From contig NZ_JANUCJ010000005.1 in the NCBI RefSeq assembly GCF_024807615.1, forward strand, positions 124,001 to 188,000: 64,000 nucleotides of DNA, in the 5' to 3' direction. The notes beneath the pieces are model-generated. The model searched no databases, had not been told where the DNA came from, and worked only from the letters and a program-made list of their open reading frames with translations. How positions within the stretch are numbered: position 1 is the first letter of the stretch; each line of letters opens with the position of its first letter. The position numbers and the translations under genes are program-made. This document shows positions 18,127 through 29,060 of this stretch, piece by piece. Source of the DNA: Tsukamurella ocularis. Its GTDB lineage: Bacteria; Actinomycetota; Actinomycetes; Mycobacteriales; Mycobacteriaceae.

Positions 18127-18289
18127 AGGTCGTTTCCCCTCAATTCGGCTGCTCGACAGATCTCAAGTCACTTGGACCAACACTGTAACTAGTGCACATC
18201 CTGTCACACCAGACCCGTTTGTTCCTCATCACCCAACAATCACGCGATGAAATGTCCGCTTCTCGGTATCGGAACGGGGCACATCGGGC

Positions 18290-18580
18290 CTAGACCGCCA
18301 GCCCGCCGACGATCCGTTGCGCGATAGCTACCAGCAGAAACAGCACGATGAACGACAGATCCAGGCGGATCGGTCCCAACTGCGGCGAAGGCAGTACCTT
18401 CCGGAGCGCCTTCAACGGCGGATCCGTGACGGTGAACACTCCTTCGAGGATCAGGGCCACGATCCCCTTCGGGAACCACTCCCGAGCGAAGGACTTCACC
18501 ACTTCGACCACGAGCCGAACAATCAGGAGGAACCAGAAGATCGAGAGGAGCGTGTAGACGACGAGCCAGAATGCTTGCAC
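18290..18580 (-). CDS. yggT: YggT-family membrane protein
   Basis: A 96-residue protein with two hydrophobic segments (about residues 3-28 and 70-92) and the conserved central motif TDPPLKALRKVLPSPQLGPIRLDLS of the YggT family, typical between sepF and divIVA in Gram-positive division clusters. Function is unclear; relatives are linked to osmotic tolerance and septum formation. The GTG at 18580 has no Shine-Dalgarno, but a CAGACT hexamer lies at near-leaderless spacing. Confidence 0.88.
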   Translation of the reverse strand: MQAFWLVVYTLLSIFWFLLIVRLVVEVVKSFAREWFPKGIVALILEGVFTVTDPPLKALRKVLPSPQLGPIRLDLSFIVLFLLVAIAQRIVGGLAV

Positions 18581-18603
18581 GAGTACCAGTCTGCCCGAAA
18601 GCG

Positions 18604-19266
18604 TCAGCGGTTGTAGAAGCCGGTCTCCGCGATCCGCGCCCGATCCTCCGCCGTGACGTCCACGTCGGCCGTGGCCAGCATGAACACCTTGGTGGTGATC
18701 CGGTCGAAGGAGCCGTGCAATGCGAAGGTCAGGCCGGCCGCGAAGTCGACCAGACGCTTGGCGTCGGCGTTGTCCATCGCCGTCAGATCCATGATCACCG
18801 GGATGCCCTCGCGGAACCGCTCACCGATCGTGCGCGCCTCCTCATAGGAGGTGGGACGCAGGGTGGTGATGCGCGACATCGGGTTCTCCTGGCTGAGCAC
18901 GTCGGCGCGGGTGTCCATCGCCAGCGCGCCGCGGGTGGACGGGGCGACGGTGCGCGAGACATCCCGCAGCGGCTCCAGGCGCGGCAGCGACGCTCGGGCG
19001 GGCTCGCGGTAGCCGCGCTCGTAGCCGGCATCGTAGCGGTCGTCGTACGAGCCGCCGCGGGCGTCGTAGGCGGGTTCGTACGCGTCGTAGTCGTCCGCGC
19101 GGCGGCCGTCGTAGGCGTATCCGCGCTCGCCGCGGTAGTCGTCGAACTCGTCGTCGAGGCTGCGGCGGCCGCGCGGCTGCGGGGTGCCCTCGTCGACGTA
19201 TCCGTCGTCGTAGGCGTCCAGCGGAACCATCCCGAAGTACGCCTTGACCTTGTGCAGAGTGCTCAT
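18604..19266 (-). CDS. sepF: Cell division protein SepF
   Basis: A 220-residue FtsZ membrane anchor. The N-terminus (MSTLHKVKAYFGMVPL) is the amphipathic membrane-binding helix. A variable Tyr/Asp/Arg-rich linker (residues 20-110) follows, then the SepF core (about 125-215) with LRPTSYEEARTIGERFREG, VIMDLTAMDNADAKRLVDF and a G-rich turn. In mycobacteria SepF is the essential link between FtsZ and the membrane. The ATG at 19266 has GGAAGGG upstream. It lies 123 bp from pgeF, with no yggS gene between them. Confidence 0.93.
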   Translation of the reverse strand: MSTLHKVKAYFGMVPLDAYDDGYVDEGTPQPRGRRSLDDEFDDYRGERGYAYDGRRADDYDAYEPAYDARGGSYDDRYDAGYERGYREPARASLPRLEPLRDVSRTVAPSTRGALAMDTRADVLSQENPMSRITTLRPTSYEEARTIGERFREGIPVIMDLTAMDNADAKRLVDFAAGLTFALHGSFDRITTKVFMLATADVDVTAEDRARIAETGFYNR

Positions 19267-19388
19267 CTTTGCCCTTCCTCGGCGCCTGCATGGGCTGGTG
19301 TGACGATTGTGACTGTCGTTATGGAAGTGAGATTAGTAGGGAACAGGGGCGAATAGCGGTTCCGACACGCGCACGAATCCCATCGATG

Positions 19389-20132
19389 TCATTTCGCCGT
19401 GTCGATCCAGATCACCGAGGCCAGGCGCCCCGTCGGTGCACCCCGTCGATGCGAGAACAACGTGGGATCGCTGATGGTGCACCGCGGGTCCTGAGCGACG
19501 GCCGCGACACCCAGCCCCTGCAGCTGGCGACGGATTCCCGCCCGCAGGTCGAGCCCATCAGTGCCCTTTTCCGTGCGGCAGCGGCTGCCCGGCAGATGCT
19601 GCTCGACGTCGGCCGCCATAGCCGCCGGGACCTCGTACTTGGCGCCACTCGCCGCGGGGCCCAGGAAAGCGCCGATGCGCTCCGGGCGGGCGCCCAGGTC
19701 ACGCATCGCCTCGACGACGGCGGGCACGATGCCGATCCGGGCGCCGACGCGGCCCGCATGGACGGCAGCGAGCACGCCCGCCTCGTCGTCCGAGAGCAGG
19801 ATCGGGACACAGTCCGCGGTAAGGACGGCGAGAGCCAGGCCGGGCACCGTCGTCACGAGCGCGTCGGTGGCCTCCACGGGCTCTGCACGCGGACCATCGA
19901 CGACGGCGACGGTACGGCTGTGGATCTGCTCCATCCAGACCACATGCCCGGGCTCGACGCCGATCTCCCGCTCGAGGCGGAGCCGATTCGCAGCGACGGC
20001 CGCCGGGTCGTCGCCGACGTGGTCGCCGAGGTTGAAGGTGTCGTACGGAGCCTGCGAGGCGCCGCCAGCGCGGGTGGTGGTCACGCGCCGGACACGGGCC
20101 GCAGAGTCAGGAGCGTTCGCGGAATCAGCCAT
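19389..20132 (-). CDS. pgeF: Peptidoglycan editing factor PgeF / purine nucleoside phosphorylase (YfiH/LACC1 family)
   Basis: A 247-residue multicopper-polyphenol-oxidase-fold protein. Relatives cleave purine nucleosides, or edit mis-incorporated serine during peptidoglycan synthesis. The zinc ligands expected for the family are visible: VVWMEQIHSRTV (His), TADCVPILL (Cys) and VHAGRVGA (His). The last motif is normally HAGWRG, so the Trp is replaced here. The ATG at 20132 has TAGTCT exactly seven bases upstream (20144-20139), indicating an own leaderless promoter between ftsZ and this gene. Confidence 0.88.
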   Translation of the reverse strand: MADSANAPDSAARVRRVTTTRAGGASQAPYDTFNLGDHVGDDPAAVAANRLRLEREIGVEPGHVVWMEQIHSRTVAVVDGPRAEPVEATDALVTTVPGLALAVLTADCVPILLSDDEAGVLAAVHAGRVGARIGIVPAVVEAMRDLGARPERIGAFLGPAASGAKYEVPAAMAADVEQHLPGSRCRTEKGTDGLDLRAGIRRQLQGLGVAAVAQDPRCTISDPTLFSHRRGAPTGRLASVIWIDTAK

Positions 20133-20138
20133 GGCACA

Positions 20139-20144
20139 AGACTA
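20139..20144 (-). promoter_or_regulatory. Predicted -10 element of pgeF
   Basis: TAGTCT on the minus strand ends seven bases before the pgeF ATG (20132), in the 59-bp gap after ftsZ. It suggests that pgeF, sepF and perhaps further genes can be transcribed apart from ftsZ. Confidence 0.45.
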
Positions 20145-20191
20145 CGGACGGCGCCCCGGCAGAGCCGGAAGCGCCGTCGGCGTCGAATTCC

Positions 20192-21352
20192 TCAGCGGCG
20201 GTTCTGCAGGAACGACGGGACATCGAGGTCGAAGTCGTCGTCCGAGCGCGTCTCACGGCCGGTCGACCGGGCTGGGAACGGGTCGTTCGCGCGCGGCGGC
20301 CGACTATCGAAGGGGTTGCCCCGGCGCGCGTCCTCGGACTCGGCCGCGGGCTGCTCGACGGCGGTGTGCTGGCCGCCGATGCGGGTCACGGGCCGGCGCG
20401 CGGGCGCGGCACCGTCGAATCCCGCGGCGATCACGGTGATCCGCACCTCGTCGCCCAGGTTGTCGTCGATCACGGTGCCGAAGATGATGTTCGCGTCCTC
20501 GTGCGAGGCGCCCTGCACCAACGAAGCAGCTTCGTTGATCTCGAACAGGCCCAGGTCGCTGCCGCCCGCGATGGACATGAGCACGCCGTGCGCGCCCTCC
20601 ATCGAGGTCTCCAGCAGCGGCGAATTCACCGCAGCCTCGGCGGCCTTGATCGCGCGACCCTCACCCCGCGCGGAGCCGATGCCCATGAGAGCGCTGCCCG
20701 CGCCGGACATGACGCTCTTGACGTCCGCGAAGTCGACGTTGATCAGACCGGGCGTGGTGATCAGGTCGGTGATGCCCTGGACACCGTTGAGGAGCACCTC
20801 GTCGGCGCTCTTGAACGCGTCCAGCGCGGAGACGTTCACGTCACCCAGCTGCAGCAGTCGATCGTTCGGGATCACGATCAACGTGTCGCAGGACTCGCGC
20901 AGCGAGCCGATCCCCGTCTCCGCCTGCTTGCCGCGGCGGGCCCCCTCGAACGTGAACGGCCGGGTGACCACTCCCACGGTGAGGGCGCCCAGCTTGCGGG
21001 CGATACTGGCGACGACGGGCGCGCCACCGGTACCGGTGCCACCGCCCTCGCCGGCGGTCACGAAGACCATGTCGGCGCCCTTGAGGAGCTCCTCGATCTC
21101 GTCCTTGGCATCCTCGGCGGCTTTGCGACCCACCTCAGGATCGGCGCCGGCGCCGAGACCACGGGTCGAGTCGCGACCCACATCGAGCTTGACGTCGGCG
21201 TCGCTCATGATGAGCGCCTGGGCGTCCGTGTTGATCGCGATGAACTCGACGCCCTTGAGCCCCTGTTCGATCATCCGGTTCACGGCGTTGACGCCGCCGC
21301 CGCCGATGCCGACGACCTTGATTACGGCGAGGTAGTTGTGCGCGGCGGTCAT
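20192..21352 (-). CDS. ftsZ: Cell division GTPase FtsZ
   Basis: A 386-residue tubulin homologue that polymerises into the Z-ring. The GTPase domain has the tubulin signature GGGTGTG at residues 103-109 and the synergy loop ([11 protein letters not shown] near residue 205). A linker of about 50 residues ends in the conserved tail [16 protein letters not shown], the docking site for FtsW and SepF in this lineage. The ATG at 21352 follows a 179-bp gap after ftsQ with a probable dedicated promoter. First of the post-ftsQ genes in the usual actinobacterial order. Confidence 0.97.
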   Translation of the reverse strand: MTAAHNYLAVIKVVGIGGGGVNAVNRMIEQGLKGVEFIAINTDAQALIMSDADVKLDVGRDSTRGLGAGADPEVGRKAAEDAKDEIEELLKGADMVFVTAGEGGGTGTGGAPVVASIARKLGALTVGVVTRPFTFEGARRGKQAETGIGSLRESCDTLIVIPNDRLLQLGDVNVSALDAFKSADEVLLNGVQGITDLITTPGLINVDFADVKSVMSGAGSALMGIGSARGEGRAIKAAEAAVNSPLLETSMEGAHGVLMSIAGGSDLGLFEINEAASLVQGASHEDANIIFGTVIDDNLGDEVRITVIAAGFDGAAPARRPVTRIGGQHTAVEQPAAESEDARRGNPFDSRPPRANDPFPARSTGRETRSDDDFDLDVPSFLQNRR

Positions 21353-21531
21353 GTTTCGCCTTTCCCCTGATGTGAAGTCTGTTGCTTCTGAGACGAACCC
21401 TAAACCTCAACAAAAGGCTTAAAGTTATGTCAAGTAGCTGGTCTGAAACCAAGGTAGAGGGCGGTGCACCGCTTGCCCCGCAGGCGCGCGGGCGTGTCGG
21501 GAAAAACGTTCTCGGTGAGGGGAAGAACACC
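21353..21531 (-). promoter_or_regulatory. ftsQ-ftsZ intergenic region with probable ftsZ promoter
   Basis: A 179-bp gap, the largest inside the dcw cluster. The minus strand has TTGACA (21433-21428) in a markedly AT-rich stretch, followed by TAACTTTAAGCC and TTTAGGGT. No hexamer at ideal spacing to TTGACA is convincing, so the exact start is open. Mycobacterial ftsZ genes have several promoters in this gap. Confidence 0.45.
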
Positions 21532-22236
21532 TCAGCGGGTGGTCGGCATGTCCGGATTGATCACGGTGAACTCCTTGCCGGGGCGGGTCAGCACCATCCG
21601 CAGCGCCGCGGTCTTATCCGCCGTCCGCTGATCGTCGCCCCAGTACACGACCCGCTTGTCGCGCAGCACGAAGCGCACGTTCACCGGCGAATCCGCCCCT
21701 ATCTCGACAACCTGCCCGTGCAGGTCCGGCGGCAACGCCCGGAGCACAGTGACCGCCGCCATCGTTGCGGGATCATCGGACTTCGGATCGTCGACGACGA
21801 GCTTGGGCGTGAGGATGGGCGGCTCCCCCACCTTGATGAAAGGCACGCCTTTGGCGTCCACGAGCACGATTCCGGAGGGACGCTGGGCGTAGGCAACCAC
21901 CTCACGCTCGGTGACCTCGACGACGAGAGTCGACGGGTACGAGACGGTGACCGTGGCGCGATCGATCCACGGGCTCACCGCGACCACCTGGGCGGCGTAG
22001 GCGTCGCGCTGGCCGGGCGTGATCTGTAGCAGCGGGCGCCCCTTGAGCGGCTCCACCACCTTCGCGACCTGATCGGCGGGCGCGTTGGTCGCACCCGTCA
22101 CAGAGACGTCGCGCGCCGAAAGTACCGGCGAGAAGTACGCCGCCGCAGCGAGTCCCGCCACCACCGCCAGCGCGAGCAGGATCAGCAGCAACCGCCGCAG
22201 CCCCGGCACGCGCCTGCGCGTCGCGGGAGAACTCAC
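21532..22236 (-). CDS. ftsQ: Cell division protein FtsQ
   Basis: A 234-residue bitopic divisome protein: a short basic cytosolic start, one membrane helix (about residues 13-33), a POTRA domain ([20 protein letters not shown] near residue 45) and the beta-rich FtsQ domain ([13 protein letters not shown] near residue 110). It links early and late divisome proteins with FtsL and FtsB. The GTG at 22236 overlaps the murC stop by 4 bp (GTGA); the longer open frame upstream lies inside murC. It is shorter than M. tuberculosis FtsQ (314 residues) because the N-terminal cytosolic tail is nearly absent. Confidence 0.92.
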   Translation of the reverse strand: MSSPATRRRVPGLRRLLLILLALAVVAGLAAAAYFSPVLSARDVSVTGATNAPADQVAKVVEPLKGRPLLQITPGQRDAYAAQVVAVSPWIDRATVTVSYPSTLVVEVTEREVVAYAQRPSGIVLVDAKGVPFIKVGEPPILTPKLVVDDPKSDDPATMAAVTVLRALPPDLHGQVVEIGADSPVNVRFVLRDKRVVYWGDDQRTADKTAALRMVLTRPGKEFTVINPDMPTTR

Positions 22237-23720
22237 GCGCCCGCCTCGGCGCCGCGCTGCGCCAGCGTATTGAGGATCGTCGGGCCCTGCATCGTCACGT
22301 CTCCCGCGCCCATGGTGATCACGACGTCGCCCGGGCTCGCGAGGCCGGCGACCACGCCGGCCACCTCTGCCTGGCTCGGCACGTAGTGCACGGAGGCGGT
22401 CACCCTCTCGGCGATGCGCTCCCCCGTCACGCCCGGCAACGGGGCCTCGCGCGCGCCGTAGACGTCGAGCACCACGACCTCGTCGGCGAGGCTGAGCGCC
22501 TGCGCGAACTCGGCGGCGAACTGCTCGGTCCGCGAGTACAGGTGAGGCTGGAAGGCGACGATCACGCGGCCCGGTTCGGCCTGCTTGGCGACCATCTCCG
22601 CTGCGGCGGTGAGGACGGCGCGAACTTCGGTCGGATGGTGCGCGTAATCGTCGAAGACGCGCACGCCCTGCTCGGTGCCGCGCAGTTGGAACCGTCGGTG
22701 CACGCCACCGAAGGCCTCGATCCCCTCGATCACCTTCGCGGCCGGCTGGCCGGTGCTGACGACGGCGATCGTCGCGGCGATGGCGTTGAGCGCCATGTGC
22801 TTCCCGGGCACGGAGAGCAGGATCGCCCGCTCGGTGACCTTCCGGTTCTCGTCGGAGAATCGGACTTTGAGCATGCCGCCCTCGGCGCGGGGCTTGTACT
22901 CCAACAGCTCCGCGATCAACGTCACGTCGGGCGCGAGGTCGCGGTGAGTGCCCTCGCCGTAGCCCAGGACGCGAACGCCGCGGACGCGCAACGCGGCATG
23001 CGTTCGCTGCGCCAACGCCGCCGAACCCGGGTCGTCGAGGCACACCACGAGGGTGCCGCCGGGGCGGATCCGCTCGGTGAAGGCGTCGAAGACGGCGACG
23101 TACTTCTCTTCCGAGCCGAAGAAGTCCAGGTGATCGGCCTCCACGTTGGTCACGACCACCACGTCGGGCGCGTACTGCAGCAGCGAACCGTCAGACTCGT
23201 CGGCCTCGGCCACGAAGACGTCACCCGTGCCGTGGAAGGCGTTGGTGCCGGACTCGTTGAGCTCACCGCCGACGGCGAAGGATGGGTTGGCGCCGCAGTG
23301 CTGCAGGCCCACGACCGCCATCGACGTCGTGGAGGTCTTGCCATGGGTTCCGCTCACCAGGAGGGTGCGGTAGCCGTCCATGAGGTCGGCGAGCACCTCG
23401 GGCCGCAGGATCACGGGGATACCGCGGCGCTGCGCCTCGACCAGCTCGGGGTTGTCCTTGGGGATGGCGGCGTGCGTCGTCACGAGCACCGTCGGGCCGC
23501 CGGGCAGCAGGTCGAGCGCCTCGGGGCTGTGCCCTACCTGGATTTGCGCACCGCGGGCGCGCAGGGCGATGACGCCACGCGACTCCTTGGCGTCGGAGCC
23601 CGACACCTGGCCGCCGCGGGCCAGCAGGATCCGTGCGATGCCGGACATGCCGGCGCCACCGATGCCCACCATGTGGACCCGCTGCAGCCGTTCGGGCAGC
23701 GCTCCAGTCGACTCGGTCAC
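22233..23720 (-). CDS. murC: UDP-N-acetylmuramate--L-alanine ligase
   Basis: A 495-residue Mur ligase adding L-Ala to UDP-MurNAc, with ATP, in the cytoplasm. The N-terminal UDP-binding fold has [17 protein letters not shown] near residue 15. The ATP loop is [12 protein letters not shown] near residue 123. The central-domain motif [13 protein letters not shown] follows near residue 185, and the C-terminal domain has [12 protein letters not shown] near residue 355. The GTG at 23720 overlaps murG by 4 bp. Confidence 0.96.
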   Translation of the reverse strand: MTESTGALPERLQRVHMVGIGGAGMSGIARILLARGGQVSGSDAKESRGVIALRARGAQIQVGHSPEALDLLPGGPTVLVTTHAAIPKDNPELVEAQRRGIPVILRPEVLADLMDGYRTLLVSGTHGKTSTTSMAVVGLQHCGANPSFAVGGELNESGTNAFHGTGDVFVAEADESDGSLLQYAPDVVVVTNVEADHLDFFGSEEKYVAVFDAFTERIRPGGTLVVCLDDPGSAALAQRTHAALRVRGVRVLGYGEGTHRDLAPDVTLIAELLEYKPRAEGGMLKVRFSDENRKVTERAILLSVPGKHMALNAIAATIAVVSTGQPAAKVIEGIEAFGGVHRRFQLRGTEQGVRVFDDYAHHPTEVRAVLTAAAEMVAKQAEPGRVIVAFQPHLYSRTEQFAAEFAQALSLADEVVVLDVYGAREAPLPGVTGERIAERVTASVHYVPSQAEVAGVVAGLASPGDVVITMGAGDVTMQGPTILNTLAQRGAEAGA

Positions 23721-24820
23721 GACGTCCGCCTCTCCTGTGCCAGTGCGAGGGCCGCGGCCGCGACGATGCCCGCCGCGTCCCGATGCCCGGTGCCCCCGGC
23801 CGCGGAACTCATGGCCGCGAGTCGCTCGGCGTCACCCGCGAGCGGGATCACCTTCTCCCGCACGAGATCCGAGGTGAAGGCGGCGTCGTCGACGAGCAGT
23901 CCCCCGCCCGCGGCGACGACCGGCTGCGCGTTGAGCGCCTGCTCGCCGTTGCCGTGCGCAAGGGGCACGTACACCGCCGGGAGGCCGACAGCCGCGACCT
24001 CGGCCACCGTCATCGCGCCCGACCGGCACACGGCGAGGTCGGCGGCGGCGTAGGCGAGGTCCATCCGCGACAGGTAGGGCACGGCGACATAGGAGGACGC
24101 AGCAGCCGGTCCGAGGTCCACGGAGTTCTTGGGGCCGTAGGCGTGCAGCACGCCGACGCCCGCGTCGGCGAAGTCCCGTGCCGCGCCGACGACACCGTCG
24201 TTGAGCCGGACGGCGCCCTGGCTGCCACCGAAGACGAGCACGACGGGCCCGCCGGCGGGGAGCCCGAAGTGCGCGCGGGCCTCGGCGCGCAGGGCCGCGC
24301 GGTCGAGCCCGGTGATGGAGGCGCGGACGGGGATGCCGACGACCTCGGCGGGCACGCCGGATCCGGGGACGGCGGCGAAGACCTTCGTGGCGAGCTTCGC
24401 GCCGACCTTGTTCGCGACGCCCGCGCTGGCATTGGCTTCGTGGATGACGATGGGCACGCCCATGCTGCGGGCGGCGAGGTAGGCGGGCAGGGCGACGTAG
24501 CCGCCGAAGCCGATGATCACGTCGGCGCCGGTCTCGCGGAGCACCTTCCGGGTGCGGCGCACCGCGCCGGTGAGCGTGAAGGGCAGCTTCGCCAGGTCCT
24601 TCCCGGGCTTCCGCGGCAGCGGGACGGGCGGGATCATGGCGAGCGGGTAGCCGCGCTCCGGGACGAGGCGGCCCTCGAGCCCCTTCGGCGTGCCGAGGGC
24701 GGTGACCACGGCGTCGGGCTGCTGGGCCCGGACGGCGTCGGCCACCGCCAGTGCGGGTTCGATGTGTCCTGCGGTGCCGCCACCGGCCACCACCACCGAA
24801 ACCGCTCGAGAAGAACTCAC
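23717..24820 (-). CDS. murG: UDP-N-acetylglucosamine--N-acetylmuramyl-(pentapeptide) pyrophosphoryl-undecaprenol GlcNAc transferase
   Basis: A 367-residue GT-B (GT28) glycosyltransferase that adds GlcNAc to lipid I, giving lipid II, at the inner membrane face. The first glycine loop is [21 protein letters not shown] near the start. The second is [12 protein letters not shown] near residue 190. The UDP-GlcNAc site has [23 protein letters not shown] near residue 267. I start it at the GTG at 24820, which gives the GTGA overlap with ftsW seen at most junctions here; another GTG lies one codon upstream (24823). Confidence 0.95.
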   Translation of the reverse strand: MSSSRAVSVVVAGGGTAGHIEPALAVADAVRAQQPDAVVTALGTPKGLEGRLVPERGYPLAMIPPVPLPRKPGKDLAKLPFTLTGAVRRTRKVLRETGADVIIGFGGYVALPAYLAARSMGVPIVIHEANASAGVANKVGAKLATKVFAAVPGSGVPAEVVGIPVRASITGLDRAALRAEARAHFGLPAGGPVVLVFGGSQGAVRLNDGVVGAARDFADAGVGVLHAYGPKNSVDLGPAAASSYVAVPYLSRMDLAYAAADLAVCRSGAMTVAEVAAVGLPAVYVPLAHGNGEQALNAQPVVAAGGGLLVDDAAFTSDLVREKVIPLAGDAERLAAMSSAAGGTGHRDAAGIVAAAALALAQERRTS

Positions 24821-26514
24821 CACGCCCGTCTGCCCTTTTCCTGTCCTCGGCGCCGCTGCTGCGGCGCGTTCCGCTGCTGTCCGGCGCGATCGCCCCGCCA
24901 GGGCTCGCCGCCGCGGCCCTGCGGCCGCATCGGCGGGAGGTCCCGGCGCGGCGCGCTGCGCCGGCCCAGGCTCTCGTCACCGTACGGGTGTCGATCGTAC
25001 GGCGACGGCGCCGCGGGCGCGGTACGCCCCTTCGCGGGCGCACGCCGGGCGGGCGCGGGACGACCCTGCCGTGGGGCGGGTCCGCGGCCGGCCGGCCGCT
25101 CGGGGCGCGGCGGGATGTAGGGCAGCGGCTTGGGCAGGCGCAGGAGACGGCCGGTGCGACCCTCGCGGCCGCCTGCCAGCGCCGCGATCGCCTCCGGCTC
25201 GTGCCGAGCCGCGTTGGCCAACAGGCCCATCATGAACAGCACGAGGATCACCGAGTTGCCGCCCGCGGAGAGCAGGGGCAGCTGGATGCCGGTCACCGGC
25301 AGCAGGCCCACGACGTAGCCCATGTTGATGATCGCCTGCAGCGCGACGAGCGTCGTGATGGAGGCGGCCATGAGGCGCAGGAAGGGGTCGGCGACCCGGC
25401 CGGCGATCCGCATGCCCACCCAGGTGAGGATGCCGAACATGAGGATGACCACGCCCGCGCCGAGGTAGCCGAGCTCCTCGCCGATGATCGCGAAGATGAA
25501 GTCGTTGTGCGCGTTGGGCAAGTAACTCCACTTGGCCGTCGAGTTGCCCAGCCCCACGCCGAAGAGGCCGCCGTCGGCGAGCGAGTACCGCGCCTGATTG
25601 GACTGGTAGTTGGCGCCGAGCGCATCGTCGGTGCGGCCGAGCCAGGCCTGCACCCGCGCCGAGCGGTAACCCTCCGCGAGCGCGAAGAAGATGCCGAGCA
25701 GTGCGAACACCACCAGCAGTGAGGCGATCAACTTCGACGACAGCCCAGCGTAGTAGAGCAGCATCGCGCCGATGGAGACGATGATCATGGCCGTCGACTG
25801 GTTCGGCTCGGCGACGACGAGCGCCGCCATCAGCACCACTACGGGGCCGAGCGGCAGCAGCAGCTCCTTGATGTTGCCCTTGCGGCCCCGGTCCGCGAGT
25901 AGGTGCGCGCCCCAGATGATGAGTGCCACCTTCGCGATCTCCGAGGGCTGCAGGGTGAAGCCACCTACATCGATCCAGCGCCGCGCGCCGCCGACCATCG
26001 TGCCGACGCCGGGCACGAGCACCGCCGCGAGCAGAGCGATGGAGACGAGCACACCGCCGAGCGCCACCCGGCGCAGCAGCGCGGGGCGCAGGTACAGCGC
26101 GACGATGAAGGCGACCACGCCGAGGGCGACGTAGATCAGCTGGCTGGTGAACTTGCCCCAGGGCGAGCCGGTGGCGCTGATGTCCTCGACGGACGACGCG
26201 GAGAGCACCATGATCAGGCCCATCACGGTGAGCACGGCGGTGAGTCCGAGCACCAGATGGAAGGACGCGAGCGGGCGGCGCAGAGCCGTCGCGAGGCCGA
26301 CGGCGCCGCCCCGCAGCAGCGAGGCCCCGGTGCGGGCGGCCTCGGCACCGGAGCGTGCCGCGGACGCGGCGGCCGCACCGCGAGAACCCGTCGTCGACGC
26401 GGCCGTCTCCTGGGGCTGCGCGTCGAATTCGGTGCTCTCGGGGGCGTTGACGCCGCCGGGGGCGAGATCGGAATCGGTGTCGGAACCGGCGGCGGCCTTG
26501 CCGGCGCGGCTCAC
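24817..26514 (-). CDS. ftsW: Lipid II polymerase FtsW (SEDS family)
   Basis: A 565-residue SEDS glycosyltransferase that polymerises lipid II at the septum together with PbpB/FtsI. The ten-helix core spans about residues 90-465. Conserved motifs include [23 protein letters not shown] near residue 175, [10 protein letters not shown] near residue 238 and [20 protein letters not shown] near residue 397. It carries an N-terminal cytosolic stretch of about 85 residues and a basic, Pro/Arg-rich C-terminal tail of about 100; in mycobacteria the tail contacts FtsZ. The GTG at 26514 overlaps the murD stop by 4 bp. Confidence 0.95.
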   Translation of the reverse strand: MSRAGKAAAGSDTDSDLAPGGVNAPESTEFDAQPQETAASTTGSRGAAAASAARSGAEAARTGASLLRGGAVGLATALRRPLASFHLVLGLTAVLTVMGLIMVLSASSVEDISATGSPWGKFTSQLIYVALGVVAFIVALYLRPALLRRVALGGVLVSIALLAAVLVPGVGTMVGGARRWIDVGGFTLQPSEIAKVALIIWGAHLLADRGRKGNIKELLLPLGPVVVLMAALVVAEPNQSTAMIIVSIGAMLLYYAGLSSKLIASLLVVFALLGIFFALAEGYRSARVQAWLGRTDDALGANYQSNQARYSLADGGLFGVGLGNSTAKWSYLPNAHNDFIFAIIGEELGYLGAGVVILMFGILTWVGMRIAGRVADPFLRLMAASITTLVALQAIINMGYVVGLLPVTGIQLPLLSAGGNSVILVLFMMGLLANAARHEPEAIAALAGGREGRTGRLLRLPKPLPYIPPRPERPAGRGPAPRQGRPAPARRAPAKGRTAPAAPSPYDRHPYGDESLGRRSAPRRDLPPMRPQGRGGEPWRGDRAGQQRNAPQQRRRGQEKGRRAW

Positions 26515-27980
26515 GAGGCGTCCCCGAGCGCCCGGGCGGAGGCGGCGAAGGCGTCGCCACGGTGCCCGTACGAGGTGAACATGTCGAGCGAGGCCGCGGC
26601 GGGCGCGAGCAGCACGACGGGCGCTGCACCGTCGTGGGCTGCGGTTTCGGCGATGCGGGAGGCCTCGGCGACGACGGCGGCCATCACCGCATCAGCATCG
26701 CCGGACACTCGCACATCGCCAGCCTCAGTCGTCCCTACAGAACGATTCGCATCATTAGTCACAGGAGACACAGGACTATGTTCGCCCGAGGACACCCGAA
26801 CCACGGGGACATCCGGTGCGTGTCGCGCGAGCGAATCCGCGATGTCGTCTCGATCGAGTCCGAGCAACACCGCACCAACGAGCCTCGGTGCCACCCGCTG
26901 CACGAGCGGCCCGACGTCGGCGCCCTTGAGCTGACCTCCCGCGATCCACACCACCCGCTCGTGCGCCTCGATCGAGTTCAGCGCGGCATGCGGGTTGGTG
27001 GCCTTGGAGTCATCGATGTACGTGATCCCGCGCACGGTCGCGACGGGCTCGGCGCGGTGTGCGCCCACCCGGAACGCGGCGAGTGCCTCGCCCGCCTGCG
27101 CGGCGGTCACGCCGACGGCCTGCGCGAGCGCGGTCGCGGCCAGCCCGTCCGCAATCCCTGCGGGCCCGGGTGGCGAGACCCCGTCGACGGGCAGGACGGG
27201 CGCGCCGGCACCGTCGACCAGGACACCCCCGCGCACGCCGTACTGCCCCGGCCCGGGCTCGCCCGCGGTGAAGCCGACGGTGACCGCCCCGCTCAGGCCC
27301 GAGGCCACGGGGTCGTCGAGGCCGATGACGGCGAGCTCTCCGGAGAGGGCGCGCGCCTTGTCGGCGGTATACGCGGCCATCGAGCCGTGCCAGTCGAGGT
27401 GGTCCTCGGCGACGTTGAGCACGACGCCCGCGCGGGGACGCACCGACGGGGCCCAGTGCAGCTGGAAGGACGAGAGCTCGACGGCGAGCACGCGCGGGTC
27501 GGCGTCGTCGCCGATCGCATCGATGACGGGACGGCCGATGTTGCCGCAGGCGACAGCGCGCACGCCGGCGCGCAGCAGGATCGCCTCGAGCATCTGCGTG
27601 GTGGTGGTCTTGCCGTTGGTGCCGGTCACGACGAGCCAGTCGCGGGGCGCGCCGAAGGCACCGGCACGGTCGATCCGCCAGGCCAGCTCGACATCGCCTA
27701 TCACCTCGACGCCCGCGGCCTCCGCGGCCACCACGACGGGGGCGGTGGGGCGGAACCCGGGCGCGACCACGACGAGGTCGTAGCCCGACGGGTCGTGCCC
27801 GTCGAGATCGGCGACGACGATGCCCGGCACCTCGCCCGCGATCTTCTCCCGCGCGGCGGGCTTGCCGTCGGCGACGGTGACGGTGGCCCCGAGCCGGAGC
27901 AGGGCCCGGGCGACGGCCGGGCCGGTGACACCCCCGCCCGCGACGAGGACGTGCGCGCCGGGGCCGGGGATCCCCGCCAT
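26511..27980 (-). CDS. murD: UDP-N-acetylmuramoylalanine--D-glutamate ligase
   Basis: A 489-residue Mur ligase adding D-Glu to UDP-MurNAc-L-Ala. It opens with a dinucleotide-like fold (VLVAGGGVTGPAVARALL). The ATP loop is VTGTNGKTTTTQM near residue 118, followed by NVAEDHLDWHGSMAAY near residue 190 and YIDDSKATNPHAA near residue 325. An insertion-like hydrophilic stretch near residues 400-430 precedes the last helix. The ATG at 27980 abuts the mraY stop with no gap. Confidence 0.95.
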   Translation of the reverse strand: MAGIPGPGAHVLVAGGGVTGPAVARALLRLGATVTVADGKPAAREKIAGEVPGIVVADLDGHDPSGYDLVVVAPGFRPTAPVVVAAEAAGVEVIGDVELAWRIDRAGAFGAPRDWLVVTGTNGKTTTTQMLEAILLRAGVRAVACGNIGRPVIDAIGDDADPRVLAVELSSFQLHWAPSVRPRAGVVLNVAEDHLDWHGSMAAYTADKARALSGELAVIGLDDPVASGLSGAVTVGFTAGEPGPGQYGVRGGVLVDGAGAPVLPVDGVSPPGPAGIADGLAATALAQAVGVTAAQAGEALAAFRVGAHRAEPVATVRGITYIDDSKATNPHAALNSIEAHERVVWIAGGQLKGADVGPLVQRVAPRLVGAVLLGLDRDDIADSLARHAPDVPVVRVSSGEHSPVSPVTNDANRSVGTTEAGDVRVSGDADAVMAAVVAEASRIAETAAHDGAAPVVLLAPAAASLDMFTSYGHRGDAFAASARALGDAS

Positions 27981-29060
27981 CTAGCCGACCGCGCCGGAGC
28001 CGAGGAACTCGGCGTAGAACAGCACGAGGCCGAGGCCGCACGCAATGGCCGTGAGCAGCCAGAACCGGATGATCACCGTAGTCTCGGCCCACCCGGACAG
28101 TTCGAAGTGGTGATGGAAGGGCGCCATCCGGAAGACACGGCGACCCGTCGACCGGAAGACCGCGATCTGGATGACCACCGAGACCATCTCGGCCACGAAC
28201 AGCGCGCCCAGCACGACGGCGAGGAGCTCGGTGCGGGTGGTGATCGACAGGCCGGCCAGCAGGCCACCCAGCATCAGCGAGCCGGTGTCGCCCATGAAGA
28301 TCTTCGCGGGCGCGGCGTTCCACCAGAGAAAGCCGAGGCAGGCGCCGCCCGCGGCGACCGCGATGAGCGCCAGGTCGAGCGGGTCGCGCACGTCGTAGCA
28401 GCCGGCGACCTGCTTGGTCTCGCACGCGTAGCGGAACTGCCAGAAGCTGATGAGCACATAGCTGCCGAGCACCATCGCCATGGAGCCCGCGGCGAGGCCG
28501 TCGAGGCCGTCGGTGAAGTTCACCGCGTTCGACCAGGCGGAGACGACGAACCAGCAGAAGATCACGAAGACGATCGCGCCCATCGAGATGGTGTTGATGT
28601 CGCGCGTGTAGCTGAGGAACTCGCTGGCCGGGCGTACCCCCTGGGCATTGGGGAACTGCAGCACGAGCACGCCGAAGATCAGGGCGGCGACCGTCTGACC
28701 GACGGTCTTCGCGGTCTTGTTCAGGCCTAGGTTGCGCTGCTTGCGCACCTTGATGAAGTCATCGAGGAAGCCCACGAGCGCGAGCGACGTGGCGAGGCCG
28801 AGGACCAGGAGGCCCGAGGCGCTGGGGCCGGGGCCGGAGTTCCAGCCCAGCAGGTGCGCGCCGAGGTAGCCGGCCCATAGGGCCACCACGATCGCGACGC
28901 CACCCATCGACGGGGTGCCGCGCTTCTTCTGATGGCTCTGCGGCCCCTCGACGCGGATCTCCTGACCGAAGCCCTGCCGGGAGAAGACCCGGATCAGGAC
29001 GGGCGTGAGCAGGATCGCCACGGCCAGCGAGATGCCGCCCGCGAACAGGATCTGGATCAC
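27981..29060 (-). CDS. mraY: Phospho-N-acetylmuramoyl-pentapeptide-transferase
   Basis: A 359-residue polytopic enzyme making lipid I from UDP-MurNAc-pentapeptide and undecaprenyl phosphate. Motifs seen: [16 protein letters not shown] near residue 50, the DD pair in [15 protein letters not shown] near residue 108, [15 protein letters not shown] near residue 185 and the [12 protein letters not shown] region near residue 252, with the HHH motif in [12 protein letters not shown] near residue 320. The GTG at 29060 gives a GTGA overlap with murF, has GGGGAG eight bases upstream and matches the usual length; the frame is open to 29126 only inside murF. Confidence 0.95.
   Translation of the reverse strand: MIQILFAGGISLAVAILLTPVLIRVFSRQGFGQEIRVEGPQSHQKKRGTPSMGGVAIVVALWAGYLGAHLLGWNSGPGPSASGLLVLGLATSLALVGFLDDFIKVRKQRNLGLNKTAKTVGQTVAALIFGVLVLQFPNAQGVRPASEFLSYTRDINTISMGAIVFVIFCWFVVSAWSNAVNFTDGLDGLAAGSMAMVLGSYVLISFWQFRYACETKQVAGCYDVRDPLDLALIAVAAGGACLGFLWWNAAPAKIFMGDTGSLMLGGLLAGLSITTRTELLAVVLGALFVAEMVSVVIQIAVFRSTGRRVFRMAPFHHHFELSGWAETTVIIRFWLLTAIACGLGLVLFYAEFLGSGAVG

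Noticed and set aside
18571-19356. A long plus-strand frame opposite sepF
   Set aside because: sepF is clearly coding on the other strand, and the product is a Val/Ala/Arg-rich shadow.
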